DNA of 6,464 nt from an uncultured Bacilli bacterium (GTDB lineage Bacteria > Bacillota_I > Bacilli_A > RF39 > UBA660). Of the stretch, positions 1 through 5,471 are shown in pieces. The stretch lies in contig CANQCQ010000055.1 in NCBI GenBank assembly GCA_947589725.1, positions 1 through 6,464 of the forward strand. The letters run 5' to 3'. Within the stretch, counting starts at the first letter, position 1, and each line of letters opens with the position of its first letter. The notes beneath the pieces were generated by a model, which made no database searches, was not told the DNA's origin, and saw nothing but the letters and a program-made list of their open reading frames with translations. The position numbers were made by a program, and so were the translations under genes.

Positions 1-27
1 AAAGAAGCAGATATTGAAGAAGAATAA
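1..27 (+). CDS. dnaK: C-terminal tail of a gene cut by the window edge, probably chaperone DnaK
   Basis: Only the last eight codons (KEADIEEE) and a TAA stop are visible. The short acidic end is typical of DnaK, whose C-terminal lid finishes in a disordered acidic tail. The next gene on the same strand is dnaJ, which usually follows dnaK in Bacillota. The identity therefore rests on position and tail composition, because no domain lies inside the window. A strong hairpin starts three bases after the stop. An unrelated gene with an acidic tail cannot be excluded. Confidence 0.6.
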   Translation, partial: KEADIEEE

Positions 28-29
28 TT

Positions 30-61
30 AATTAAGTAGTCCATTTGGGCTACTTAATTTT
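30..61 (+). terminator. Hairpin between dnaK tail and dnaJ: terminator or attenuator
   Basis: Arms 30-42 and 47-59 pair over 13 positions (12 Watson-Crick, one G-U) around the four-base loop ATTT. Four T residues (58-61) close the structure. It sits 3 bases after the upstream stop and 27 bases before dnaJ. The short T tail suggests partial termination, or 3'-end protection of the upstream message, with some read-through into dnaJ. No clear promoter is visible between the hairpin and dnaJ. Confidence 0.7.
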
Positions 62-88
62 AAGATTAAATTAAAAGGGAGTGATTGA

Positions 89-1243
89 ATGGCTTCAAAG
101 CGCGACTACTATGAAGTATTAGGAGTAGATAAAAATGCAAGTTATGCCGAAATAAAAAGTGCTTTTAGAAAAAAAGCAAAAGAATTCCATCCCGATTTAA
201 ATAAAGATAATCCAGATGCTGCTGAAAAATTTAAAGAAGCACAAGAAGCTTATTCTGTGTTAAGTGATGCCCAAAAACGTAAAATGTATGATCAATATGG
301 TCATGCTGGAGTTGGGGCAAATGGCACTCAAGGTGCTAGTGGCTTTAGTGGATTTCAAGGTTTTGATGCGGGAGACTTTGGTTTTGGAGACATATTTGAT
401 TCAATATTTGGTGGAGGCTTTGGAGGTGCTAGTGGATTTTCCGGTTTTAGTGGAAGTTCTTCTAGAAAAACCTCTCAAAGAGGAAACGATAATTTAATGC
501 GTATGGATCTTACTTTTGAAGAAGCAATATATGGTTGCGAGAAAAAGTTTACTTTAGATGTAGTAGAAGATTGTGAAGAATGTGATGGTGAAGGTGGCTT
601 TGATCCTAAGATATGTTCAACATGTCATGGTTCAGGAACAGTTACAACTCAACAACAAACTATTCTTGGCTCTTTCTTATCTAAGAGTACTTGTCCAGAT
701 TGTGGGGGTCGAGGTAAAACTTTCAAGAGAACTTGTAGTGCTTGTTCTGGTAAAGGGAAAGTTAAAAATAATAAACGTTTAACTATTAATATTCCAGCTG
801 GAATTAATTCTGGTGACCGTCAAAGATTAAGTGGTAAAGGCTCTCCTGGAATTAATGGAGGAGAAAATGGAGATCTATACATTGAATTTGTAGTTGAGGA
901 ACACAAATACTTTGAAAGAGATGGCGATGATATATATCTAGAAGTTCAATTAGATATAATTGAGGCAATTTCTGGAGTAAAGAAAAAAATTCCAACACTA
1001 TATGGAAATGTATGTGTAAATGTTCCATCAGGTACTGATAGTGGAGATAGATTACGTATTAAAGGAAAAGGTGTCGACAATCACTATAATCATCATAAAG
1101 GTGATATGTACCTAGTATTTAAAGTATTTACTCCTAAAAAGTTAAGTAGAGAACAAAAGAAATTACTTGAAAAGCTAAGAGAAACAGATTTAAGTACACC
1201 ACAAATAAATAATTTTAATAAATTTGTAAGTAATAATGAATGA
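89..1243 (+). CDS. dnaJ: Chaperone protein DnaJ (Hsp40)
   Basis: This is a full-length type I DnaJ of 384 residues, the cytoplasmic co-chaperone that delivers substrates to DnaK and stimulates its ATPase. The J domain covers about residues 5-70, with the essential HPD at 34-36. A Gly/Phe-rich linker follows (about 72-130). Four CxxCxGxG zinc motifs have cysteines at 162/165, 176/179, 202/205 and 216/219, enough for two zinc sites. The C-terminal substrate-binding and dimerisation domains run to about 350, ending in an Asn-rich tail. The spacer between the first two zinc motifs is a few residues shorter than in E. coli DnaJ. The ATG is preceded by AAGGGAG (75-81) at 7 bases. The stop is TGA, and a terminator follows at once. 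The gene is less AT-rich than its downstream neighbour, as expected for a conserved housekeeping gene. Identification is secure. Confidence 0.98.
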   Translation: MASKRDYYEVLGVDKNASYAEIKSAFRKKAKEFHPDLNKDNPDAAEKFKEAQEAYSVLSDAQKRKMYDQYGHAGVGANGTQGASGFSGFQGFDAGDFGFGDIFDSIFGGGFGGASGFSGFSGSSSRKTSQRGNDNLMRMDLTFEEAIYGCEKKFTLDVVEDCEECDGEGGFDPKICSTCHGSGTVTTQQQTILGSFLSKSTCPDCGGRGKTFKRTCSACSGKGKVKNNKRLTINIPAGINSGDRQRLSGKGSPGINGGENGDLYIEFVVEEHKYFERDGDDIYLEVQLDIIEAISGVKKKIPTLYGNVCVNVPSGTDSGDRLRIKGKGVDNHYNHHKGDMYLVFKVFTPKKLSREQKKLLEKLRETDLSTPQINNFNKFVSNNE

Positions 1244-1246
1244 TTT

Positions 1247-1270
1247 AGCAAGGGGTAATCCTTGCTTTTT
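1247..1270 (+). terminator. Rho-independent terminator of dnaJ
   Basis: Arms 1247-1254 and 1259-1266 pair over eight positions, the innermost being G-T, around the loop GTAA. The run TTTTT (1266-1270) follows. The hairpin starts three bases after the dnaJ TGA stop and closes the dnaK-dnaJ unit. Confidence 0.85.
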
Positions 1271-1295
1271 ATTATAATGAGGTTGATGACGAAGT

Positions 1296-2300
1296 ATGAG
1301 TAAAGAAGCAGAAAATTATTATGAAGAATATTTTTCATTAGCTAAGAAAAAATATGAACATTTCTATGTATTATCACGAAAAAGAATGGATAATTATTGT
1401 ATAATTTCTTATCCAAAAGAAGAAAATCATCTTTTTTTGAAAGATGATTATTTAAAATTTAATGAAGATTTTAATAATATTATTTCTAAATTTATCGATA
1501 TTTTTAAGAAAAATTTTTGTGAAGAATATTTAACTAATTTTAAAAGAAACATTAGTGATGTTAATATAATTAATTATAAATTAACTTTATTTGATAAAAT
1601 TAAATCTACTTTAAATATTAAAACAGAAATTGCTTATTATGATTTTATTCATAATAATATTTATCTTTCTTCTAATACTTCAATAGATAAAGCTTTTTTC
1701 TATGAACATGTCTTCTTTCATGAATTACTACATTTAGCTAGTACTAAAAATATTATGAGTGTAGGTCTATGTCAACAAATTTATTCAAAGGATGGAGTTA
1801 AATCAATTGGTAAGGCAGTAAATGAAGGAATGACTGAATATTTAAATACAAAATATTTTTCTAAAAATAAAACTAATAAGTCTAAAAGAAAAAATCATTC
1901 TTATGATTTACAAATAAATTATATTAGAAAAATAGAAAGTATTATTGGGAAGGATAAATTACTTTATTGTTATTTTGAGGGAGGACTTTTTTCTTTAATA
2001 AAAGAGCTTAGTAAATATGCAGAGGATGAAAGTCTTGTTTTAGATTTACTAATTGAGATGGATGATTCTTTTGATTTAATAGGAAATAGTAAAATGGAAA
2101 AAGATAGGAAAATTAGAAAAGAATTGTTTAAAATATATAATAGTAAATTAAAAAATGATTTTTTAGGCGGTATAATAAATAGTGATGAATATAATAGGAA
2201 AAAGCTTATTTTTTTAGATGAAAATTATTCTGATATTTCTTTTTCAAATGAGAATACTAATTTAAAAAATAATAAAAAACTACTTAAAACCATTTCCTAA
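1296..2300 (+). CDS. Putative thermolysin-like (gluzincin) zinc metallopeptidase, uncharacterised
   Basis: This 334-residue protein is not recognised as a named family. HELLH at residues 142-146 is an HExxH zinc motif (H142, catalytic E143, H146), and NEGMTE at 176-181 follows 31 residues after H146. The arrangement parallels thermolysin (HELTH, then NEAISD), so E177 is the likely third zinc ligand and E181 may support H142. The rest is rich in Lys, Asn, Ile and Phe, has no tryptophan, and shows no signal peptide or membrane segment. A cytoplasmic protein is therefore inferred, with an all-helical look flanking the core. The ATG is the first usable start, because an in-frame TGA lies 9 bases upstream. 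The nearest Shine-Dalgarno, GAGG (1279-1282), is 13 bases away, which predicts weak initiation. The gene is more AT-rich than dnaJ. Its 3' end overlaps the convergent gene by 21 bp and has no terminator hairpin. Peptidase activity is inferred from motifs only; substrate and role are unknown. Confidence 0.75.
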   Translation: MSKEAENYYEEYFSLAKKKYEHFYVLSRKRMDNYCIISYPKEENHLFLKDDYLKFNEDFNNIISKFIDIFKKNFCEEYLTNFKRNISDVNIINYKLTLFDKIKSTLNIKTEIAYYDFIHNNIYLSSNTSIDKAFFYEHVFFHELLHLASTKNIMSVGLCQQIYSKDGVKSIGKAVNEGMTEYLNTKYFSKNKTNKSKRKNHSYDLQINYIRKIESIIGKDKLLYCYFEGGLFSLIKELSKYAEDESLVLDLLIEMDDSFDLIGNSKMEKDRKIRKELFKIYNSKLKNDFLGGIINSDEYNRKKLIFLDENYSDISFSNENTNLKNNKKLLKTIS

Positions 2301-2780
2301 TAATTGATAAAAGCATTTAATATGTAATTCTTCATCTTCTATTATACGATAGAGTAATTCTTGAATATATTTATCTTTAATTAGTTGAATATCTTTCAAG
2401 TAGTTATTTATGGCAAGCTTTTCTTTTTCAATATCTAACTTAAGCATTTGAGTTTTATTAGTATTATAATCTATAAAACTACTATTCCAATAATCATAGT
2501 AACCTTTATTTGTATTTATAAATTTAGGATTTAAACCTAGTAATTTTATTGTTTTTCCTAATAGTTCTAAATGTTTCATTTCAACAATTGCTATTTTGGA
2601 TAGAACAAAAGAAAAAGTATTATCTTCATCTGATGTATCAAATTTTTGATAGATATATTGGCATATTTCCGTTAATTCTCCATTTATTCCACTATAATCT
2701 TCTAGTAATAATTTAGCATATTTTATATTTTTTCTTTCTACTTGTACTTTTGGATAGGGTTTATTTACAAAAAATTCCAT
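2280..2780 (-). CDS. Short ferritin-like / manganese-catalase-like dimetal protein
   Basis: This 166-residue protein is a predicted four-helix bundle with a complete dimetal ligand set. The ligands are E35 (in GINGEL), E67 and H70 (EMKH), E120 (helix C, after LDIEKE), and E150 and H153 (EELH). The N-terminal pattern of P-x-V, then K-Y-A-K and G-x-x-GEL, followed by an ExxH helix, resembles the Mn-catalase/CotJC family. That family carries a Glu, ExxH, Glu, ExxH set, but its members are usually longer. The two halves are joined by a short aromatic linker (YYDYW, 94-98). Likely roles are peroxide detoxification or metal handling in the cytoplasm; rubrerythrin-like activity is also possible. It has no spore-gene neighbours. 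The start is supported by AGGTG at 2786-2790, 5 bases upstream. The last 21 bases overlap the convergent metallopeptidase gene. The family call is good, the exact activity unknown. Confidence 0.75.
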   Translation of the reverse strand: MEFFVNKPYPKVQVERKNIKYAKLLLEDYSGINGELTEICQYIYQKFDTSDEDNTFSFVLSKIAIVEMKHLELLGKTIKLLGLNPKFINTNKGYYDYWNSSFIDYNTNKTQMLKLDIEKEKLAINNYLKDIQLIKDKYIQELLYRIIEDEELHIKCFYQLLGNGFK

Positions 2781-2842
2781 TGTATCACCTAATAAAAGTA
2801 TATTTTTCTTGATTAAAAATTTGCCTAAAAAATTAGTGTCGC

Positions 2843-2848
2843 ATTATA
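2843..2848 (-). promoter_or_regulatory. Candidate -10 box for the ferritin-like gene
   Basis: The minus strand reads TATAAT here. It would start a leader of about 55 bases that carries the AGGTG ribosome-binding site of the gene starting at 2780. No convincing -35 lies 16-18 bases upstream, where the sequence is A-rich. In DNA this AT-rich a lone hexamer is weak evidence. Confidence 0.3.
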
Positions 2849-2849
2849 C

Positions 2850-2878
2850 TTTATTTTTTTTGAGAGTTTTTGTATAAT
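2850..2878 (+). promoter_or_regulatory. Candidate promoter of the small membrane protein gene
   Basis: A perfect TATAAT (2873-2878) lies 17 bases after a poor -35, TTTATT (2850-2855). Transcription would start near 2885, immediately at the GAGGTG ribosome-binding site, leaving a leader of about 14 bases. A second TATAAT overlaps at 2879-2884 but would place the start inside the ribosome-binding site. Confidence 0.45.
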
Positions 2879-2885
2879 TATAATA

Positions 2886-2891
2886 GAGGTG
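2886..2891 (+). promoter_or_regulatory. Ribosome-binding site deciding the start at 2899
   Basis: GAGGTG lies 7 bases before the ATG at 2899 but only 1 base before the in-frame ATG at 2893. The spacing favours 2899, giving a 63-residue product that begins MLSKKKK. Confidence 0.7.
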
Positions 2892-2898
2892 AATGGTA

Positions 2899-3090
2899 AT
2901 GTTATCAAAGAAAAAGAAAAATTTAATAAGAGAACAGAACAAAAGTGTTTTTATTATAGCATTTATAGTTATAGTAATAATAGCAGTAGTAGGTATATTA
3001 ATGATGGTATCAACTGGTAAGAATAATAAAAATGAAGATACTATTTCTTCAGATGGAGTAGTTAATGATGTAGATGTTTTTAGAAAATAA
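2899..3090 (+). CDS. Small single-pass membrane protein of unknown function
   Basis: This 63-residue protein has a short positively charged N-terminus (KKKK at 4-7, then R11 and K15). One strongly hydrophobic helix follows (about 17-37, mostly Ile, Val and Ala), then a hydrophilic Asn/Asp/Ser-rich tail of about 25 residues. By the positive-inside rule the Lys-rich end stays in the cytoplasm and the acidic tail faces outward. No lipobox or cleavage motif is evident, so an uncleaved anchor is most likely. The gene has its own candidate promoter, a well-spaced ribosome-binding site and a terminator hairpin that embraces its stop codon, so it looks like a monocistronic unit. It is followed by thyA and faces away from the ferritin-like gene, and neither suggests a role. 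I do not recognise a family. An overlapping opposite-strand reading frame is judged to be a shadow. Confidence 0.7.
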   Translation: MLSKKKKNLIREQNKSVFIIAFIVIVIIAVVGILMMVSTGKNNKNEDTISSDGVVNDVDVFRK

Positions 3091-3107
3091 TACAAAATTA
3101 GTATTAT
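3079..3107 (+). promoter_or_regulatory. Possible thyA promoter overlapping the upstream terminator
   Basis: TTTAGA (3079-3084) and TATTAT (3102-3107) are separated by 17 bases and match the -35 and -10 consensus at 4 and 5 of 6 positions. The start would fall near 3114, leaving a leader of about 19 bases with AAGGA (3121-3125) 7 bases before thyA. The elements overlap the terminator hairpin. Chance occurrence in AT-rich DNA is quite possible. Confidence 0.3.
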
Positions 3108-3113
3108 TTTTTT
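3084..3113 (+). terminator. AU-rich intrinsic terminator after the small membrane protein gene
   Basis: Arms 3084-3093 and 3101-3110 are perfect 10-base complements around a 7-base loop. An uninterrupted T run (3107-3113) starts inside the right arm. The left arm contains the TAA stop of the small gene. Only two of the ten pairs involve GC or sit next to it, so the stem is weak and read-through into thyA is likely. Confidence 0.6.
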
Positions 3114-3132
3114 ATAGAGAAAGGAATAATTT

Positions 3133-3990
3133 ATGGCTGTAGGAACAAAAGGTGATTGGTATACAAAAGAAATTATTAAGAAGTTATTAGAAGAAGGTTG
3201 TTTAGATAAAGATCCAAGACCTAAATATTCTGATGGTACTCCTGCTCATACTCTAAGTATTAATCATGGTATGTGTACTTATGATTTGAGTAAAGGAGAA
3301 ATGCCTCTAATAACTTTAAGACCAATTTATGTATCAAAAAGTATTGGTGAATTGCTTTGGATATATCAAAATGAATCTAATGATCTAGATAAATTAGCTG
3401 AATATGGAGTTACTTGGTGGGATGAATGGGATATTGGAAATAGAACAATAGGTTCTTGCTATGGAGAAACTATTAAAAAGCATAAAATCATGAGAGACTT
3501 TTTAAAAGAATTTAAAGATGATCCTGATAGTAGAAGACATATTATTTCATTATGGCAAGCAGATGATTTTAAAGAAAAACATGGTTTGAAGCCTTGTGCT
3601 TTTCTAACTATGTGGAATGTAAGACATGGAAAAGATGGTGTTGATTACTTAGATATGTGTCTTGTTCAAAGATCAAGTGATTTTTTAACTGCTGGATGTA
3701 TTAATCAAGTTCAATATGTTGTCTTTCAACATTTACTAGCAAGACACTTGAATTATACTCCAGGGAAGTTTACATGGTTTTATGATAATATTCAAATATA
3801 TGATCGCCATATTGAACTAGCAAAAGAGATATTAAAACGTGAATCAATAGACTGTAATCCTAAAATTGTTATTAATGAAGAAAAAAGTAATTTCTATGAT
3901 ATGAAATTAGAAGATATAAAAATACAAGATTATCCAATTCAAAAAATAAAAAAGAAAAATCCTCAGCTTAAATTTGATTTAGGTATATAA
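3133..3990 (+). CDS. thyA: Thymidylate synthase (ThyA)
   Basis: This 285-residue enzyme makes dTMP from dUMP, using methylene-tetrahydrofolate as both methyl donor and reductant and releasing dihydrofolate. The nucleophile is C155 in LKPCAFL. R134-R135 (DSRRHI) and R180 with S181, S182 and D183 (QRSSD) form the dUMP phosphate and base pocket. N191 and Y223 are further substrate contacts, and the WWDEW block sits at 95-99. The PCAF pattern, the GTPAHT segment near the N-terminus and IYDRH place it with the Bacillus ThyA/phage phi3T-like branch rather than the E. coli-like ThyB branch. Two positions differ from what I recall as usual in this branch: C189 where His is common (GCIN), and Q221 where His is common (IQIY). 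The ATG has AAGGA 7 bases upstream. The DHFR gene follows after 3 bases, so the two are co-transcribed and probably translationally coupled. Confidence 0.97.
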   Translation: MAVGTKGDWYTKEIIKKLLEEGCLDKDPRPKYSDGTPAHTLSINHGMCTYDLSKGEMPLITLRPIYVSKSIGELLWIYQNESNDLDKLAEYGVTWWDEWDIGNRTIGSCYGETIKKHKIMRDFLKEFKDDPDSRRHIISLWQADDFKEKHGLKPCAFLTMWNVRHGKDGVDYLDMCLVQRSSDFLTAGCINQVQYVVFQHLLARHLNYTPGKFTWFYDNIQIYDRHIELAKEILKRESIDCNPKIVINEEKSNFYDMKLEDIKIQDYPIQKIKKKNPQLKFDLGI

Positions 3991-3993
3991 TTT

Positions 3994-4482
3994 ATGAAAA
4001 ATGTTACAATAATAGCTGCGATTGGAAAAAATCGCGAATTAGGAAAAAATAATGACTTAATTTGGCATTTAAAAGAAGACTTGAAATTCTTTAAAGAAAA
4101 TACATTAGGCAAACCTATAGTGATGGGTCTAAATACTTTAAAATCACTTTCTAAGAAATTAAAGGATAGAAAATATATTGTCTTATCTAATGAAGATTTA
4201 ACATTAGATCAAGATATAGTAGTAGTTAAATCTATTGATGAATTACTTACTTATATAACTGAATTAGGTAGTGAAGTAATGATAATAGGAGGAGCTTCTA
4301 TATATAAGCAAATGATTAATTATGCTGATAAAATGCTTTTAACAGAAATAGATGCTGAGTGTAGTGATGCTGATGTATATTTTCCAAACTTTAATAAAGA
4401 TGAATGGAATAGTGAATTAATAAGTTCAAATAAAACTGAGGATAATATAAGTTACAAACATTTAGTTTATAAAAGAAAATAA
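3994..4482 (+). CDS. dfrA: Dihydrofolate reductase
   Basis: This 162-residue NADPH-dependent enzyme reduces the dihydrofolate released by ThyA back to tetrahydrofolate; it is the trimethoprim target. Visible landmarks, with E. coli equivalents, are W24 (W22), the catalytic acid D29 (D27) in LKEDLKFF, R59 (R57, which binds the folate glutamate) and G99-G100 in IIGGASIY. T117 (T113) in LLTEID and the YFP motif near the C-terminus also fit. Length is normal. One departure is MGLNTLKSL in place of the usual MGRxTxESL, which puts Leu46 where the cofactor-contacting Arg normally sits. The start lies 3 bases after the thyA stop with only AGG at 3981-3983 upstream, so translation probably depends on coupling to thyA. 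Transcription ends at the hairpin overlapping its stop codon. Confidence 0.95.
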   Translation: MKNVTIIAAIGKNRELGKNNDLIWHLKEDLKFFKENTLGKPIVMGLNTLKSLSKKLKDRKYIVLSNEDLTLDQDIVVVKSIDELLTYITELGSEVMIIGGASIYKQMINYADKMLLTEIDAECSDADVYFPNFNKDEWNSELISSNKTEDNISYKHLVYKRK

Positions 4483-4515
4483 AAAACTCATTATAATTTT
4501 AAATAATGAGTTTTT
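4481..4515. terminator. Bidirectional terminator shared by dfrA and rnhC
   Basis: Arms 4482-4494 and 4503-4515 are perfect 13-base complements around an 8-base loop. The plus strand ends in TTTTT (4511-4515). The left arm begins with a run of A, which gives a U run for minus-strand transcripts. The hairpin includes the last base of the dfrA stop and the stop codon of rnhC (4514-4516), so one element ends both convergent genes. Confidence 0.85.
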
Positions 4516-5425
4516 AATATACCATTGTATGTAGAATACGATCAGTATTTTTAAAATTATACTTAGCTATTTCTAGTAATTTATCTTTACCAAATTTTTC
4601 AACTATTTCTTCACCAATTTTATCAACGTCACTTCCTGCACCTTTAGGTAGAGGAATGTGGATTTCATCACATAATTTGTCAAACTCTTTTAAGAATAAA
4701 TATCTACTTATAATAGATGCACTAGCAACTGCCAAATTTTTATCTTCAGCTTTGGTCATAAAAGTAATTCCTCTTTGAATATTTGGAACATTACTTATAT
4801 ATTCATAATATCTAGATTCTCTTGCAAATTCATCTATAATTATATAATCATATTTAGGTTTTTCTTCTTGTATTAGTTGATATAATACCTTATTATGCAT
4901 TATTGATTTTATTTTGTTCATATTTATATCTTTGGTATATCTTTCATTATATTCCTTGTTTTTTAAAATAATACTTCTATACTTTATTTTTTTAGCAATT
5001 TGTGGTGCTATTTGTAAGATTTTAGAATCATCTATTTTTTTTGAATCAGTAACATTTAAACTTTCAAGAAAAGGAATATCTTCTTTAGTAACATAACATG
5101 CAGTTACAACAATAGGACCAAAATAATCTCCAGTACCAACCTCATCACTACCAACGGAATTACAATTGTAGTATTTTTTATTTTCTTGTCTATTTTCTTC
5201 TTGTTTTTGTTTAGTATTTTCTAAGGCAACACCCCACATAGCAGCATCAACATCAGCAGATGTTCCTTGAAACATACATTTACCTGACTCATATAAAGTA
5301 ATAACAGTGTCCTCATCTTGAGCTTGAAAAACTACATAAGGAATAACTTTATCCCTTTTCTTATCTTTATAATACTCAATCATTTTTTCTTTTATTTCGT
5401 CGTTTACTTTGATAACTACATTCAC
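4514..5425 (-). CDS. rnhC: Ribonuclease HIII
   Basis: This endonuclease cuts the RNA strand of RNA-DNA hybrids. With the GTG start it is 303 residues, close to B. subtilis RnhC. Residues 1 to about 75 form the N-terminal TBP-like substrate-binding domain (DUF3378). A polar Glu/Lys/Asn-rich linker (70-87) leads into the catalytic domain. Its hallmark GSDEVGTGDYFGP contains active-site D94 and E95. D198 (IIIDEF) is the third carboxylate, and the acidic TKAED segment (E227, D228) with SASIISR covers the fourth position. The start was set at GTG (5423-5425) because GAGGTG (5433-5438) lies exactly 7 bases upstream. An upstream in-frame ATG at 5461 would place the promoter -10 inside the gene and has no ribosome-binding site. 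The neighbour cvpA is divergent, as rnhC is from the zapA-cvpA group in B. subtilis. The 3' end shares a terminator with dfrA. Confidence 0.95.
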   Translation of the reverse strand: MNVVIKVNDEIKEKMIEYYKDKKRDKVIPYVVFQAQDEDTVITLYESGKCMFQGTSADVDAAMWGVALENTKQKQEENRQENKKYYNCNSVGSDEVGTGDYFGPIVVTACYVTKEDIPFLESLNVTDSKKIDDSKILQIAPQIAKKIKYRSIILKNKEYNERYTKDINMNKIKSIMHNKVLYQLIQEEKPKYDYIIIDEFARESRYYEYISNVPNIQRGITFMTKAEDKNLAVASASIISRYLFLKEFDKLCDEIHIPLPKGAGSDVDKIGEEIVEKFGKDKLLEIAKYNFKNTDRILHTMVY

Positions 5426-5432
5426 TTTATTA

Positions 5433-5438
5433 CACCTC
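5433..5438 (-). promoter_or_regulatory. Ribosome-binding site deciding the GTG start of rnhC
   Basis: The minus strand reads GAGGTG, 7 bases before GTG at 5425. This is the same core and spacing as for the small membrane protein gene at 2899. Confidence 0.75.
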
Positions 5439-5444
5439 AAAGAT

Positions 5445-5453
5445 ATTATAGCA
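5445..5453 (-). promoter_or_regulatory. Extended -10 promoter of rnhC
   Basis: The minus strand reads TGCTATAAT, a perfect extended -10 element (TGn plus TATAAT), which can work without a good -35. None is visible at the proper distance. Transcription would begin near 5438, right at the ribosome-binding site, giving a leader of about 13 bases. Confidence 0.55.
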
Positions 5454-5471
5454 TAAAACAAATAAATAGTT

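Noticed and set aside
28..88. A CIRCE operator for HrcA before dnaJ
   Set aside because: The inverted repeat here does not resemble TTAGCACTC with its nine-base spacer and partner. It is a tight stem with a four-base loop, so it is read as a terminator or attenuator.
1273..1278. TATAAT as the promoter of the metallopeptidase gene
   Set aside because: No -35 is present, since the upstream bases are the dnaJ terminator. The transcript would begin after the only Shine-Dalgarno candidate, GAGG at 1279-1282.
1093..1338. Minus-strand frame across the dnaJ 3' end
   Set aside because: It runs through the dnaJ coding region and terminator and has no ribosome-binding site. The dnaJ frame is conserved to its end.
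2893..2898. ATG at 2893 as the start of the small membrane protein
   Set aside because: It is only one base from GAGGTG, too close for initiation; the ATG at 2899 has a 7-base spacing.
2844..3095. Open minus-strand frame of about 83 codons across the small membrane protein gene
   Set aside because: It has no ribosome-binding site, its product is low-complexity Thr/Ile/Phe, and it covers promoter and terminator elements of the plus-strand gene. The plus-strand frame has all the signals.
4914..5096. Plus-strand frame of about 60 codons inside rnhC
   Set aside because: It is a complementary-strand shadow of a conserved gene with no ribosome-binding site; its hydrophobic look comes from antisense of Lys/Glu-rich codons.
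5426..5461. Upstream in-frame ATG at 5461 as the rnhC start
   Set aside because: It has no ribosome-binding site, the extended -10 box would lie inside the gene, and GAGGTG sits 7 bases before the GTG at 5425.
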